DNA of 33,880 nucleotides from an uncultured Pelagibacteraceae bacterium (lineage in GTDB: Bacteria > Pseudomonadota > Alphaproteobacteria > Pelagibacterales > Pelagibacteraceae). The position numbers and the translations under genes are program-made. Below are positions 1 to 7,095 of the stretch, piece after piece. The first letter of the stretch is position 1. Each line of letters starts with the position of its first letter. The DNA lies in assembly GCA_902611265.1 (NCBI GenBank), contig CACLYY010000008.1, positions 1 to 33,880 on the forward strand, given 5' to 3'. The notes below the pieces were generated by a model. That model was not told the DNA's origin. It made no database searches and worked only from the letters and a program-made list of their open reading frames with translations.

Positions 1-23
1 ATAATAAACCTTAAAATTTAATT

Positions 24-203
24 ATGGCTGTACCTAAACGTAAAACAACAAAATCAAGAGCTGGAAAAAGACGTTCACATATAAAATTTTCTTCAAAAAA
101 TATAATTGAAGACAAGAAATCTGGTGAATACAGGTTATCTCATCATTTAGATTTAAAAACTGGTTTTTATAAGGGAAGACAGGTTCTAGATCCAAAAGAA
201 TAA
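24..203 (+). CDS. rpmF: 50S ribosomal protein L32
   Basis: This 59-residue protein starts [19 protein letters not shown], the hallmark N-terminus of bacterial L32, and ends with [14 protein letters not shown]32 sits on the large ribosomal subunit near the peptidyl-transferase region. The length is normal for an alphaproteobacterial L32. The sequence begins only 23 bases before the start codon, so its promoter is not visible. The stop codon is 6 bases before plsX, the classic rpmF-plsX pairing that links ribosome and phospholipid synthesis. The sequence has no cysteine zinc knuckle, as in many Gram-negative L32 proteins. Identification is firm. Confidence 0.95.
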   Translation: MAVPKRKTTKSRAGKRRSHIKFSSKNIIEDKKSGEYRLSHHLDLKTGFYKGRQVLDPKE

Positions 204-209
204 GTTTCT

Positions 210-1217
210 ATGAATATCCCAACAATTATTGCTGTAGATGCAATGGGCGGTGATAATTCTCCTACAAAAATAATAGAAGGTATTAGCATTCACTCAAAAG
301 TGTCCAAAAATATAAAATATAAAATTTTTGGAAATAAAGATTTAATTAATCCATTAATAGAAAAATACAAAATTTCAAAAGATTTATTTGAAATAATTCA
401 TACAAACAAAATAGTTGAGGGTGAGGATACCGCATTGTCTGCAGCAAAAAAAGGCAAAGATACAAGTTTGTGGCTTGCAATAGAGTCCATAAAAAATAAT
501 GAAGCCCATGCGATAATTTCAGCAGGAAATACTGGTGCTCTTTTTCTTATATCAAAACTAAATTTAAAAATGATCGAAAGCATAGATAAACCTGCATTGT
601 CTGCACTTTGGCCTAGCAAGAAAGGAATGAATGTTGTTCTAGATTTGGGTGCAAATATTGAATGTAGTAAAAAAAATCTAATTGATTTCTCAATAATGGG
701 ATCTGCATTGCTTAAAGCATTGTTTGAAAATGAACACCCCAAAGTTGCATTATTAAACATAGGTTCTGAGGAATTGAAAGGTAATGCAACCATTAAAGAT
801 ACTTATCAATTTTTGAGTCAGAACAATTACAAACTATTTGAATTCAAAGGATATATAGAAGGTAATAATATTATGGATGGCAACGTTAATGTAATTGTTG
901 CTGATGGCTTTACTGGAAATATTGCTCTTAAAACAGCTGAGGGAACATCTAATTTCATTATTAGTGAGATGAAAAAAGCCTTAAGTAGTTCAATAATAGG
1001 AAAATTTTCATCAATGATTAATTATAGTAATTTAAAAAAATTTAAGAATAAACTAGACCCACGTTTATATAATGGTGCAATACTACTTGGGTTGGATAAA
1101 CCGGTTATAAAAAGCCATGGATCAACAGATTCATTTGGTTTTGCTAACTCCTTAAAAGTTTGCGAAAAAACAATTAGAGGAAATTTAATAGATCAAATTA
1201 AAAATAATTTAAGTTAA
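210..1217 (+). CDS. plsX: Phosphate acyltransferase PlsX
   Basis: PlsX converts acyl-ACP and phosphate into acyl-phosphate, the acyl donor for the first step of phospholipid synthesis, and works at the inner face of the membrane. The 335-residue length is normal. The N-terminal IIAVDAMGGDNSP motif is diagnostic, and further family blocks are seen in AIISAGNTGAL (around residue 105), VLDLGAN (around 140) and VADGFTGNIALKTAEG (around 230). The ATG is 6 bases after the rpmF stop. The stop codon directly abuts the GTG of the IHF gene, so fabH, which often follows plsX in Alphaproteobacteria, is missing at this place. Identification is firm. Confidence 0.96.
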   Translation: MNIPTIIAVDAMGGDNSPTKIIEGISIHSKVSKNIKYKIFGNKDLINPLIEKYKISKDLFEIIHTNKIVEGEDTALSAAKKGKDTSLWLAIESIKNNEAHAIISAGNTGALFLISKLNLKMIESIDKPALSALWPSKKGMNVVLDLGANIECSKKNLIDFSIMGSALLKALFENEHPKVALLNIGSEELKGNATIKDTYQFLSQNNYKLFEFKGYIEGNNIMDGNVNVIVADGFTGNIALKTAEGTSNFIISEMKKALSSSIIGKFSSMINYSNLKKFKNKLDPRLYNGAILLGLDKPVIKSHGSTDSFGFANSLKVCEKTIRGNLIDQIKNNLS

Positions 1218-1520
1218 GTGAAAAGAATAAATTTAACAAAAAAAGATATAACTAATTCAATCTATATGCAGATTGGATTTTCAAAAAAACTAAGCGAAAC
1301 TTTATTAGAGGATGTGTTTGATATAATATTAAAAAATATTATAAAACATGAAAAAGTGAAAATTTCAAAATTTGGAACATTCACATTAAGAAAAAAAAAG
1401 CAACGCATAGGCAGAAACCCTAAAACGAAAGAAATTAAAATAATACAAGAAAGAAATGTAATACTGTTTAAAGCATCAAAAGAATTAAAAAATTACATAA
1501 ATAAAAATGGAGCAAAATAA
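1218..1520 (+). CDS. ihfA: Integration host factor subunit alpha (HU/IHF family)
   Basis: This is a 100-residue DNA-bending protein of the HU/IHF family. The N-terminal helices (LTKKDITNSIYMQIGFSKK) are followed by the beta-arm region with KISKFGTFTLRKKKQRIGRNP, where the RxGRNP tip contains the proline that intercalates into DNA. It probably forms a heterodimer with IhfB to bend DNA at promoters and recombination sites. The start is a GTG directly after the plsX stop; the next Met is at residue 17, inside the first helix region, so GTG is preferred. The position between plsX and a MerR gene supports the alpha subunit rather than HU. The 3' end overlaps the next gene by 14 bases. Confidence 0.88.
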   Translation: MKRINLTKKDITNSIYMQIGFSKKLSETLLEDVFDIILKNIIKHEKVKISKFGTFTLRKKKQRIGRNPKTKEIKIIQERNVILFKASKELKNYINKNGAK

Positions 1521-1887
1521 AAAAAATAGTAAATACAAAACGATTGGTCAGGTTGCAAAGATTCTTAATTTAATTAATAAAAAAAAAGGTACACTTTCTA
1601 CACATACTATTCGTTTTTGGGAAAAAGAATTTAAACAAATTAAACCAAAAATATTTACAGGACAAAGAAGATATTATGATGAAGACTCAATAAATATCCT
1701 CAAGAGGATAAAGTATTTATTAAAAAATAAAGGTATGACACTTAATGGTGTTAAAAAGGCTTTAAATTCAGATAATTCTGATATTGACGAAATTCACAAT
1801 AGAACTATAAATCAAAAAAATATTTTTAAATCAAAAGTAAAAAAAATTAAAAAGATAATAGAAAACTTAAGAATTAATAATGGCTAA
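1507..1887 (+). CDS. MerR-family transcriptional regulator
   Basis: This 126-residue protein has an N-terminal winged-helix MerR domain (about residues 10-80) with the family pattern TIGQVAKIL...THTIRFWEKEF...GQRRYYDEDSINILKRI. The rest is a short Lys-rich tail with helical character. No cysteine-based metal site is visible, so this is not a classical mercury or copper sensor. It belongs to the MerR-like group that follows ihfA in many Alphaproteobacteria; its effector and targets are unknown. It overlaps ihfA by 14 bases and rpmG by 8 bases, which suggests coupled translation within the ribosomal/lipid operon. Confidence 0.85.
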   Translation: MEQNKKNSKYKTIGQVAKILNLINKKKGTLSTHTIRFWEKEFKQIKPKIFTGQRRYYDEDSINILKRIKYLLKNKGMTLNGVKKALNSDNSDIDEIHNRTINQKNIFKSKVKKIKKIIENLRINNG

Positions 1888-2071
1888 AAAAACACACATT
1901 AAGGTAAGGCTTGTACCAGAGGAAAAACCTGATAGTCCTTTTTTTTATTATGTTAAAAAACCAGCCGGTGGTGAAAAAGCTAAAGTTAAATTAAAAGCAA
2001 AAAAATACAACCCAGCTACTAGAAAACATGAAGTTTTTGTAGAAAAAAAACTACCACCTCATAGTAAATAA
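1880..2071 (+). CDS. rpmG: 50S ribosomal protein L33
   Basis: This 63-residue basic protein starts MAKKTHIKVRLVPEE and contains FFYYVKK and the conserved C-terminal block LKAKKYNPATRKHEVFVEKKL, which matches L33 (KKYDPxxRKHxxFxExK). L33 binds near the E-site of the large subunit. The protein is a few residues longer than the common 50-55, with an insertion around the PAGGEKAKVK segment. No cysteines are present, so this is the zinc-free form. The start overlaps the MerR gene by 8 bases, and the gene ends convergently one base from the chorismate mutase gene. Confidence 0.9.
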   Translation: MAKKTHIKVRLVPEEKPDSPFFYYVKKPAGGEKAKVKLKAKKYNPATRKHEVFVEKKLPPHSK

Positions 2072-2072
2072 A

Positions 2073-2363
2073 TTATTTTCTCTTAAAATTTCTCTTTTCA
2101 AAATCTATATAAGCAGAAATCATATTCTTCCAAATTCTATTTGTAACTTTTGGATCAATTTTATTTTTTATTGATTTTTTTTTAATATTTTTAAGAATGA
2201 TTTCTATTCTTTTTTTGTCAACTATTTGATTTTTTTTTTCTTTTAGAGCTAGCACTTTCTTCACTAAATTAGTTCTTTTTTTAATTAATTTAATCAAAGA
2301 ATTATCCAATTTATCTAGATCAGATCGTATTTTATTTAGTTTTTGTTTTTTTAGAGGCGACAT
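2073..2363 (-). CDS. Chorismate mutase, AroQ class (stand-alone)
   Basis: This 96-residue all-helical protein matches the CM_2 domain: an N-terminal helix with IRSDLDKLDNSLIKLIKKR, then VKKVLALKEKK, then VDKKRIEIILKNI. The conserved basic residues at about 13 and 31 and the Asp-Lys-Lys-Arg region around 49-52 correspond to active-site positions in AroQ mutases. It would convert chorismate to prephenate for Phe/Tyr synthesis. No prephenate dehydratase or dehydrogenase domain is fused. It is divergent from ctaA, with only 43 AT-rich bases between the two start codons. Many Lys substitutions make the match moderately divergent. Confidence 0.82.
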   Translation of the reverse strand: MSPLKKQKLNKIRSDLDKLDNSLIKLIKKRTNLVKKVLALKEKKNQIVDKKRIEIILKNIKKKSIKNKIDPKVTNRIWKNMISAYIDFEKRNFKRK

Positions 2364-2406
2364 TTATATAATTGGATTATTAAAAAAATATTATATTTAT
2401 CCAAAT
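2364..2406. promoter_or_regulatory. Divergent promoter spacer between chorismate mutase and ctaA
   Basis: These 43 bases must hold the 5' signals for both divergent genes unless one is read from outside. They are almost pure A/T, with TATA-like stretches on both strands. A 6-bp inverted repeat, TTGGAT (2372-2377) and ATCCAA (2399-2404), flanks the core. No clear -35 box or Shine-Dalgarno sequence is present before either gene, so the exact promoters cannot be assigned. Confidence 0.35.
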
Positions 2407-3438
2407 ATGTATAGTGAAAATCACAAAATAAACAGTCAAATTTCTTTTTGGTTAATCTCTATGTTTTGGATTATTTCAATAATGATTGTAGTTGGCGGGT
2501 TAACTAGATTAACCGATTCTGGTCTTTCAATTACTCAATGGCAATTATTTTCTGGTTTCTTTCCACCTCTAAATAAATCTGACTGGATAATGTACTTTGA
2601 TTTATATAAGGAAATACCTGAATTTAAACTTCAGAACTACGATATGACTATGCAAGAATTCAAAGTTATTTTTTGGTGGGAATGGGCTCACAGATTTTTA
2701 GGAAGGTTAATAGGTATCTCATTCTTGATACCTCTTATTTATTTCACTTTTAAGATTAAATTTTCAAAATTAATTAGCTTATATTTGATTTTTATTTTGA
2801 TTTGTTTCCAAGGATTTATTGGATGGTACATGGTTAGTAGTGGTCTAGTAGATAGAGTAGATGTTAGTCATTTCAGATTATCTGTACATTTACTAATTGC
2901 CTTTATAATTTTATCGTTAATATTTTGGAACTATTTAAAAATTAAAGTTAACACTAATTACAATAATACATTAGGTTGGTTTCTTCCTTTAACTTTTTTA
3001 TTGTTAATATTTATACAAATATCAATAGGTGCATTTGTTTCTGGTATGGATGCTGGAAAAATTTATAATTCATGGCCCTTAATGGGAAATTCATTTTTTC
3101 CTGATGATAATAGTTATAGTAATTTATTTAAAATGTCTGCTTTTAGCGATCCATCATTGGTCCAATATATTCATAGAAATTTGGCGTATTTGATTAGTTT
3201 TTTATTTTTTTTTATTTTATTTAAAGTTTATAAAAACAAAATATCAAGTTTATATAAATCAGTTAATGTTTTAGGCTTTTTTATAATTTTACAGGTTTTA
3301 TTAGGTATATTTACATTATTATATGGTGCACAGATATTAATAGCATCCATGCACCAAATAAGTTCAATTTTCTTAGTTGCCTCAAGTATTTATTTTTTAT
3401 TTATAAATACTAAAACTAACTCACAGCTTTCAAGCTAG
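2407..3438 (+). CDS. ctaA: Heme A synthase (COX15/CtaA family)
   Basis: This is a 343-residue integral membrane protein with about eight hydrophobic segments. It converts heme O to heme A for aa3-type cytochrome oxidase. The family signature TRLTDSGLSITQW lies near residue 33. The four expected heme-ligand histidines are seen at about 95 (EWAHRFLGR), 161 (RLSVHLL), 256 (QYIHRN) and 316 (SMHQI). The 3' end runs 23 bases into the convergent metY-like gene, so the two coding regions overlap tail to tail. Other oxidase genes are not in this window. Identification is firm. Confidence 0.94.
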   Translation: MYSENHKINSQISFWLISMFWIISIMIVVGGLTRLTDSGLSITQWQLFSGFFPPLNKSDWIMYFDLYKEIPEFKLQNYDMTMQEFKVIFWWEWAHRFLGRLIGISFLIPLIYFTFKIKFSKLISLYLIFILICFQGFIGWYMVSSGLVDRVDVSHFRLSVHLLIAFIILSLIFWNYLKIKVNTNYNNTLGWFLPLTFLLLIFIQISIGAFVSGMDAGKIYNSWPLMGNSFFPDDNSYSNLFKMSAFSDPSLVQYIHRNLAYLISFLFFFILFKVYKNKISSLYKSVNVLGFFIILQVLLGIFTLLYGAQILIASMHQISSIFLVASSIYFLFINTKTNSQLSS

Positions 3439-4741
3439 GTTTCCCAGACGCACCTAAAGCTTGATCAAGATCTGCAATTATGTCATCTGGATGTTCTATT
3501 CCAATTGACAATCTAACATATCCTGGAGTAACACCAGCAGCCAATAATTCTTCTTCAGTTAATTGACTATGCGTTGTTGTTGCTGGATGTATTGCTAAAC
3601 TTCTAGCATCTCCGATATTTGCAACATGGTAAAACATTTTCAATGACTCAATGAATTTTTTACCAGCTTCTACACCGCCTTTAACTTCAATACCTACAAG
3701 CGCTCCGTTACCACCCTTCATATATTTTTTTGATCTTGCCGCTATTTCACCTTCGTGAAGGGTAGGATAGATAACTCTTTCAACATTCTTGTGTTTTTGT
3801 AAAAATGCAACAGCTTTTTCAGCATTTGAACAATGTTGTTTCATCCTCAAAGGAGCTGTTTCTAGTCCTTGAATTATTCCCCAAGCATTATCTGGTGCTA
3901 AAGGAGCTCCTAGATCTCTAAGAAGACATACTCTTGCTCTTACAGCAAATGAAACATTCGCACCTGTTAGTTGTGGCACTACCTCACCCCATTTTGCTCC
4001 ACCATAACTAGCATCAGGTTCATTAAACAAAGGTTGTCTTTTTGGATCTTTTGTCCACTCAAAATTACCTCCATCTACTAAAGCTCCGCCAATAACTGTT
4101 CCGTGACCTCCAATGAATTTTGTAAGTGAGTGAACTACTACTGCAGCTCCATGTTCTAAGGGCTTACAAATTACTGGTGCCGCAGTATTATCCATTATTA
4201 GTGGAATATTATGCTTTCTACCTATGTCAGAAACTTCTTTAATTGGAAATACTCTCAAATAAGGATTAGGTAAAGTTTCTGCATAAAAACATCTTGTTTT
4301 ATCGTCAATTAATTTTTCAAAATTACTTGGATCTGATGGATCTGCATATCTACATTCAATACCTAATTTTTTAAGTGTGTGTGTAAACAAGTTTACTGTT
4401 CCTCCATATAAATCTGTTGAACTAATAAAGTTATCACCAGATTGACATACGTTCATTATTGCAAACGTTGAAGCTGCTTGACCTGAACCAACGGTTACAG
4501 CCGCAAGACCTCCTTCAAGAGCTGCAACTCTTTTTTCAAGCACATCATTTGTTGGATTCATTATTCTTGTGTATATGTTTCCAAATTCTTTCAGTGCGAA
4601 TAAATTTGCAGCATGATCTGTATCATTAAATTGATAAGATGTTGTTCTGTATAGTGGCACTGCTACAGCAGTGGTAGCTGGATCGCTTCTGTAATCGCCA
4701 CCGTGTAGAGCGATTGTTTCTGGATTTTTATTTTTACTCAT
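3416..4741 (-). CDS. metY: O-acetylhomoserine sulfhydrylase (MetY-like), distal copy
   Basis: This 441-residue enzyme belongs to the Cys/Met-metabolism PLP family. It should make homocysteine (or methionine) from O-acetylhomoserine and sulfide (or methanethiol). Seen: the TSYQF start region, DLYGGTVNLF (PLP phosphate and substrate contacts), the PLP-contacting Asp in IMDNT, the Schiff-base Lys in HSLTKFIGGHG, and the substrate-binding Arg in VRLSIGIEHPDDI. The length fits MetY better than MetB/MetC (about 380-400). It is third in a leftward operon after a MetY paralog and a hydrolase, separated from the hydrolase by 61 bases containing hairpins. Its substrate preference relative to the paralog cannot be read from sequence. 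Confidence 0.88.
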   Translation of the reverse strand: MSKNKNPETIALHGGDYRSDPATTAVAVPLYRTTSYQFNDTDHAANLFALKEFGNIYTRIMNPTNDVLEKRVAALEGGLAAVTVGSGQAASTFAIMNVCQSGDNFISSTDLYGGTVNLFTHTLKKLGIECRYADPSDPSNFEKLIDDKTRCFYAETLPNPYLRVFPIKEVSDIGRKHNIPLIMDNTAAPVICKPLEHGAAVVVHSLTKFIGGHGTVIGGALVDGGNFEWTKDPKRQPLFNEPDASYGGAKWGEVVPQLTGANVSFAVRARVCLLRDLGAPLAPDNAWGIIQGLETAPLRMKQHCSNAEKAVAFLQKHKNVERVIYPTLHEGEIAARSKKYMKGGNGALVGIEVKGGVEAGKKFIESLKMFYHVANIGDARSLAIHPATTTHSQLTEEELLAAGVTPGYVRLSIGIEHPDDIIADLDQALGASGKPSLKAVS

Positions 4742-4802
4742 TTTTCCCCTTCCGTTTAATCTAATATTAAACTTTAATGGAAAATTACAATCAAGCTTAA
4801 AT
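4742..4802 (-). promoter_or_regulatory. Hairpin-bearing leader in front of distal metY
   Basis: Inside an otherwise tight operon this 61-base gap carries a perfect 7-bp inverted repeat, GTTTAAT (4754-4760) and ATTAAAC (4766-4772), with a 5-base loop. On the minus strand a TTTTCC upstream of it can pair with the GGAAAA just before the ATG, which would hide the GGAAGGGG ribosome-binding region. This is compatible with translational control of the distal metY, but I could not match it to a known SAM riboswitch consensus. It could also be a chance feature of AT-rich DNA. Confidence 0.3.
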
Positions 4803-5621
4803 TTAACTTGATAATGGGGGATAATTAGTGGTTATGAACTTTTTTAACACTGTAAGAACTCTATCAGCCTCTTCTAACAACATCATGTGACCACAGTTAT
4901 CAATTATGTCTACCTGACTACCCTCTATTAAAGATGCTAACTTTTTTCCCTCTTTAACAGGACACATTTTGTCATCAGTTGCTAAGATTGATAGGGTAGG
5001 ACATTTAACTTTTTTTGCAGCTTCAAATCCATTTTTGTAGTTGTCACAAGCTCTAAAATCAACACCTAAAGTATTCTGTATAGTACGTGATTTTGCTAGC
5101 ATTGTTCCAGTGTTAATATGATATAAACCGGGTACTGGGTGACCGCCAAAATGTCCAGCAGGACCGTGAGCCCAGTCCATCATTAAATCTACTGCTTTTG
5201 GGTCATTGCTTTCTGCCAATGATAATAATTGAGGATTCATCGGAATTGCTCCTGCTCCTCCCATTAAACTTAAGGTCTTAATTTTATTGGGGTATCTTGC
5301 AGTACATTCTACTGTAACTAAACACCCTTGAGAGTGACCAACTAAAGAGGCTTCTTTATGACCAACTGCATCAATTACTGCGGCTACCCAATCAGCCATT
5401 TCCTCAATCGACTTTAGACTCTCGCCTCCAGATAGACCATGACCAGGTAAATCTATTGCTAAAGCGTTGTATCCATGAAATGCAAAGTATCTAGTTTGAA
5501 GAACCCATGTCATATGTGTTAATCCACTACCATGAACAAAGATTATTAAAGGTTTTTTTTTATCAAACGGTCTCCCTCCCGTTGAAGCATAAACCTCGTT
5601 ATTATTTACTTTAAATTTCAT
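4803..5621 (-). CDS. Alpha/beta-fold hydrolase
   Basis: This is a 272-residue alpha/beta hydrolase. The oxyanion region is FVHGSGLTHMTW (about residue 29), the nucleophile elbow is GHSQG (Ser about 96), the acid residue is in the ATDDKMCP segment (about 215), and the catalytic His is in CGHMMLLEE (about 245). No signal peptide is present, so it is cytoplasmic. It lies between two MetY-like genes and overlaps the upstream one by 4 bases, so it is co-translated with them. It is too short for MetX (homoserine O-acetyltransferase, usually about 370). The context suggests an ester or thioester substrate linked to sulfur amino acid metabolism, but the substrate is unknown. Confidence 0.85.
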   Translation of the reverse strand: MKFKVNNNEVYASTGGRPFDKKKPLIIFVHGSGLTHMTWVLQTRYFAFHGYNALAIDLPGHGLSGGESLKSIEEMADWVAAVIDAVGHKEASLVGHSQGCLVTVECTARYPNKIKTLSLMGGAGAIPMNPQLLSLAESNDPKAVDLMMDWAHGPAGHFGGHPVPGLYHINTGTMLAKSRTIQNTLGVDFRACDNYKNGFEAAKKVKCPTLSILATDDKMCPVKEGKKLASLIEGSQVDIIDNCGHMMLLEEADRVLTVLKKFITTNYPPLSS

Positions 5622-6949
5622 TGATTGGATACAAGTCTTGGTTTTCTCGCAGCTCTAAAACCAACCTCGAAATCATTTTTTATATCCTCAATATCTTCAA
5701 TACCAACAGACAATCTAATCATATCATGTGAAAGTCCAGCAAACTTTAAAGTTGCCTCATCCATTTGTGAATGAGTTCCAGATGCAGGATGTATGACTAA
5801 GGTTCTTGTGTCTCCAACATTTGCTAGGTGAGATGCTAGTTTTACATTATTGATAAATGCAACACCCGCTTCTTTTCCACCTTTAATACCAAAAGCTATC
5901 ATTGAACCTCTTCCATTAGGTAAAAGTTTTTTTGCTAACTCATGATCTGGGTGATCAGGAACACTTGGATGTGAAACCCATGCAACACTTTCGTGATTCA
6001 TTAAATATTTCACCATATCTTCTGCATTCGAACAATGTTTTTTCATTCTAACTGACAAAGTTTCTATACCTTGCAAAACATTCCATGCATTTTGTGGACT
6101 TAAACAAGGACCAAAATCTCTCATACCTTCAGCTCTGGCTTTCATCGTAAAAGCCGTTGGACCAAATTCTTCAGCAAAAGACAAACCGTGATATCCTTCA
6201 TAAGGTTTTGTCATAGTCGGAAATTTATCATTCTGCATCCAATCAAATTTTCCACCTTCAACTAATATTCCTGCCATTGAGGACCCATGTCCAGCCATCC
6301 ATTTAGTCAATGAATGAATAACTATGTCAGCACCATGTTCAAACGGTTTGCATAAATAAGGAGTTTGATAAGTTGCATCAACCATCAATGGTATTCCAGC
6401 CTCATGTGCGATTTTAGAAATTTCAGGCATGTTCATTATTTCATTACCTGGGTTACCAACTAGTTCTCCAAAAATTCCTTTAGTATTTTTTTGAATTGCT
6501 TTTTTAAAACCTTCTGTGTCTCTTGGCTTAACAAAAGTACATTTAATTCCAAATTTAGGTAACGTTAACCTAAATAAGTTTACAGTACCTCCATATAGTT
6601 GTGATGATACAACTAAGTGATCACCTGCTTCACATAATGTCATTACCGCTAAAAATATTGCACTCATTCCTGAAGATGTAGCTAATGCAGCTGTACCTCC
6701 TTCAAGTGAAGCAACTCTCTCTTCTAACACACCAACTGTTGGATTTGAAATTCTGCTATATATATGACCACCTCTTTCTAAATTAAACAGAGCAGCAGCA
6801 TGATCAACATCATCAAACAAGTATGATGTAGTTTGGTAAATTGGTACTTGTCTTGACCCAGCGTTTTTATGTGGTTGATAACCAGCGTGTAGGCTTAACG
6901 TATCGAATTTATAAGTATTTGGTTTTAATTCTTTTTTTTTATCACTCAT
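5618..6949 (-). CDS. metY: O-acetylhomoserine sulfhydrylase (MetY-like), promoter-proximal copy
   Basis: This 443-residue paralog of the distal MetY shows the same PLP fold: TSYLFDD, QLYGGTVNLF, the PLP-contacting Asp in MVDATYQTP, the Schiff-base Lys in HSLTKWMAGHG, and the C-terminal RLSVGIEDIEDI. It should catalyse direct sulfhydrylation of O-acetylhomoserine. The sequence differs clearly from the other copy around the cofactor (DATYQTPYLCKP here, DNTAAPVICKP there), so the copies are not a recent duplication and may use different sulfur donors. The start has a good ribosome-binding site, AAAGGAG, 5 bases before the ATG. It is the first gene of the leftward operon. Confidence 0.89.
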   Translation of the reverse strand: MSDKKKELKPNTYKFDTLSLHAGYQPHKNAGSRQVPIYQTTSYLFDDVDHAAALFNLERGGHIYSRISNPTVGVLEERVASLEGGTAALATSSGMSAIFLAVMTLCEAGDHLVVSSQLYGGTVNLFRLTLPKFGIKCTFVKPRDTEGFKKAIQKNTKGIFGELVGNPGNEIMNMPEISKIAHEAGIPLMVDATYQTPYLCKPFEHGADIVIHSLTKWMAGHGSSMAGILVEGGKFDWMQNDKFPTMTKPYEGYHGLSFAEEFGPTAFTMKARAEGMRDFGPCLSPQNAWNVLQGIETLSVRMKKHCSNAEDMVKYLMNHESVAWVSHPSVPDHPDHELAKKLLPNGRGSMIAFGIKGGKEAGVAFINNVKLASHLANVGDTRTLVIHPASGTHSQMDEATLKFAGLSHDMIRLSVGIEDIEDIKNDFEVGFRAARKPRLVSNQ

Positions 6950-7009
6950 TTGGCTCCTTTAATTATTAGCTTAGAGAATTCCTTTTAAAGAGGTTATTAT
7001 TACTAATAA
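6950..7009 (-). promoter_or_regulatory. Structured leader of the metY operon
   Basis: Just upstream of the first metY gene, a perfect 7-bp inverted repeat (TTATTAG at 6963-6969, CTAATAA at 7003-7009 on the plus strand) encloses 33 bases that contain a smaller CCTCTTTAAAAGG hairpin. The repeat arm nearest the gene ends 2 bases before the AAAGGAG ribosome-binding site, so folding could affect translation start. SAM-responsive leaders are known in marine SAR11 methionine genes, but the conserved SAM-II and SAM-V core sequences are not recognisable here. I call only a possible cis-regulatory fold. Confidence 0.35.
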
Positions 7010-7047
7010 ATGCTCATAATTCAATCAACCATTAAGTCCTAAAAAAA

Positions 7048-7085
7048 TATAATAAATTGACAATATATGTAATTATAAGTATTAA
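7048..7085 (+). promoter_or_regulatory. Promoter of rplM-rpsI
   Basis: A perfect -35 box TTGACA (7057-7062) is followed after 17 bases by TATTAA (7080-7085). This would place the transcription start near 7092, only a few bases before the rplM ATG at 7096. A separate TATAAT (7048-7053) could serve as the -10 of a second promoter, but has no good -35. No Shine-Dalgarno sequence precedes the ATG, so the transcript from the TTGACA promoter would be nearly leaderless. Confidence 0.55.
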
Positions 7086-7095
7086 TCCCGCATTC

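Noticed and set aside
398-793. Long minus-strand frame inside plsX
   Set aside because: Antisense shadow of a well-identified gene, with no family motifs or start signals; similar frames inside argC, hppA, ribH, ribE and the glycosyltransferase genes were rejected for the same reason.
4803-5621. Homoserine O-acetyltransferase (MetX) for the hydrolase between the metY genes
   Set aside because: It is about 100 residues shorter than MetX and lacks its signature regions, so only a general alpha/beta hydrolase is supported.
6950-7020. SAM-II or SAM-V riboswitch before metY
   Set aside because: The context fits, but the conserved core sequences and pseudoknot pairing could not be recognised by eye.
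7057-7095. In-frame TTG that would extend rplM by 13 residues
   Set aside because: The TTG is part of a perfect -35 box and the added residues are not L13-like; the ATG at 7096 gives the normal length.
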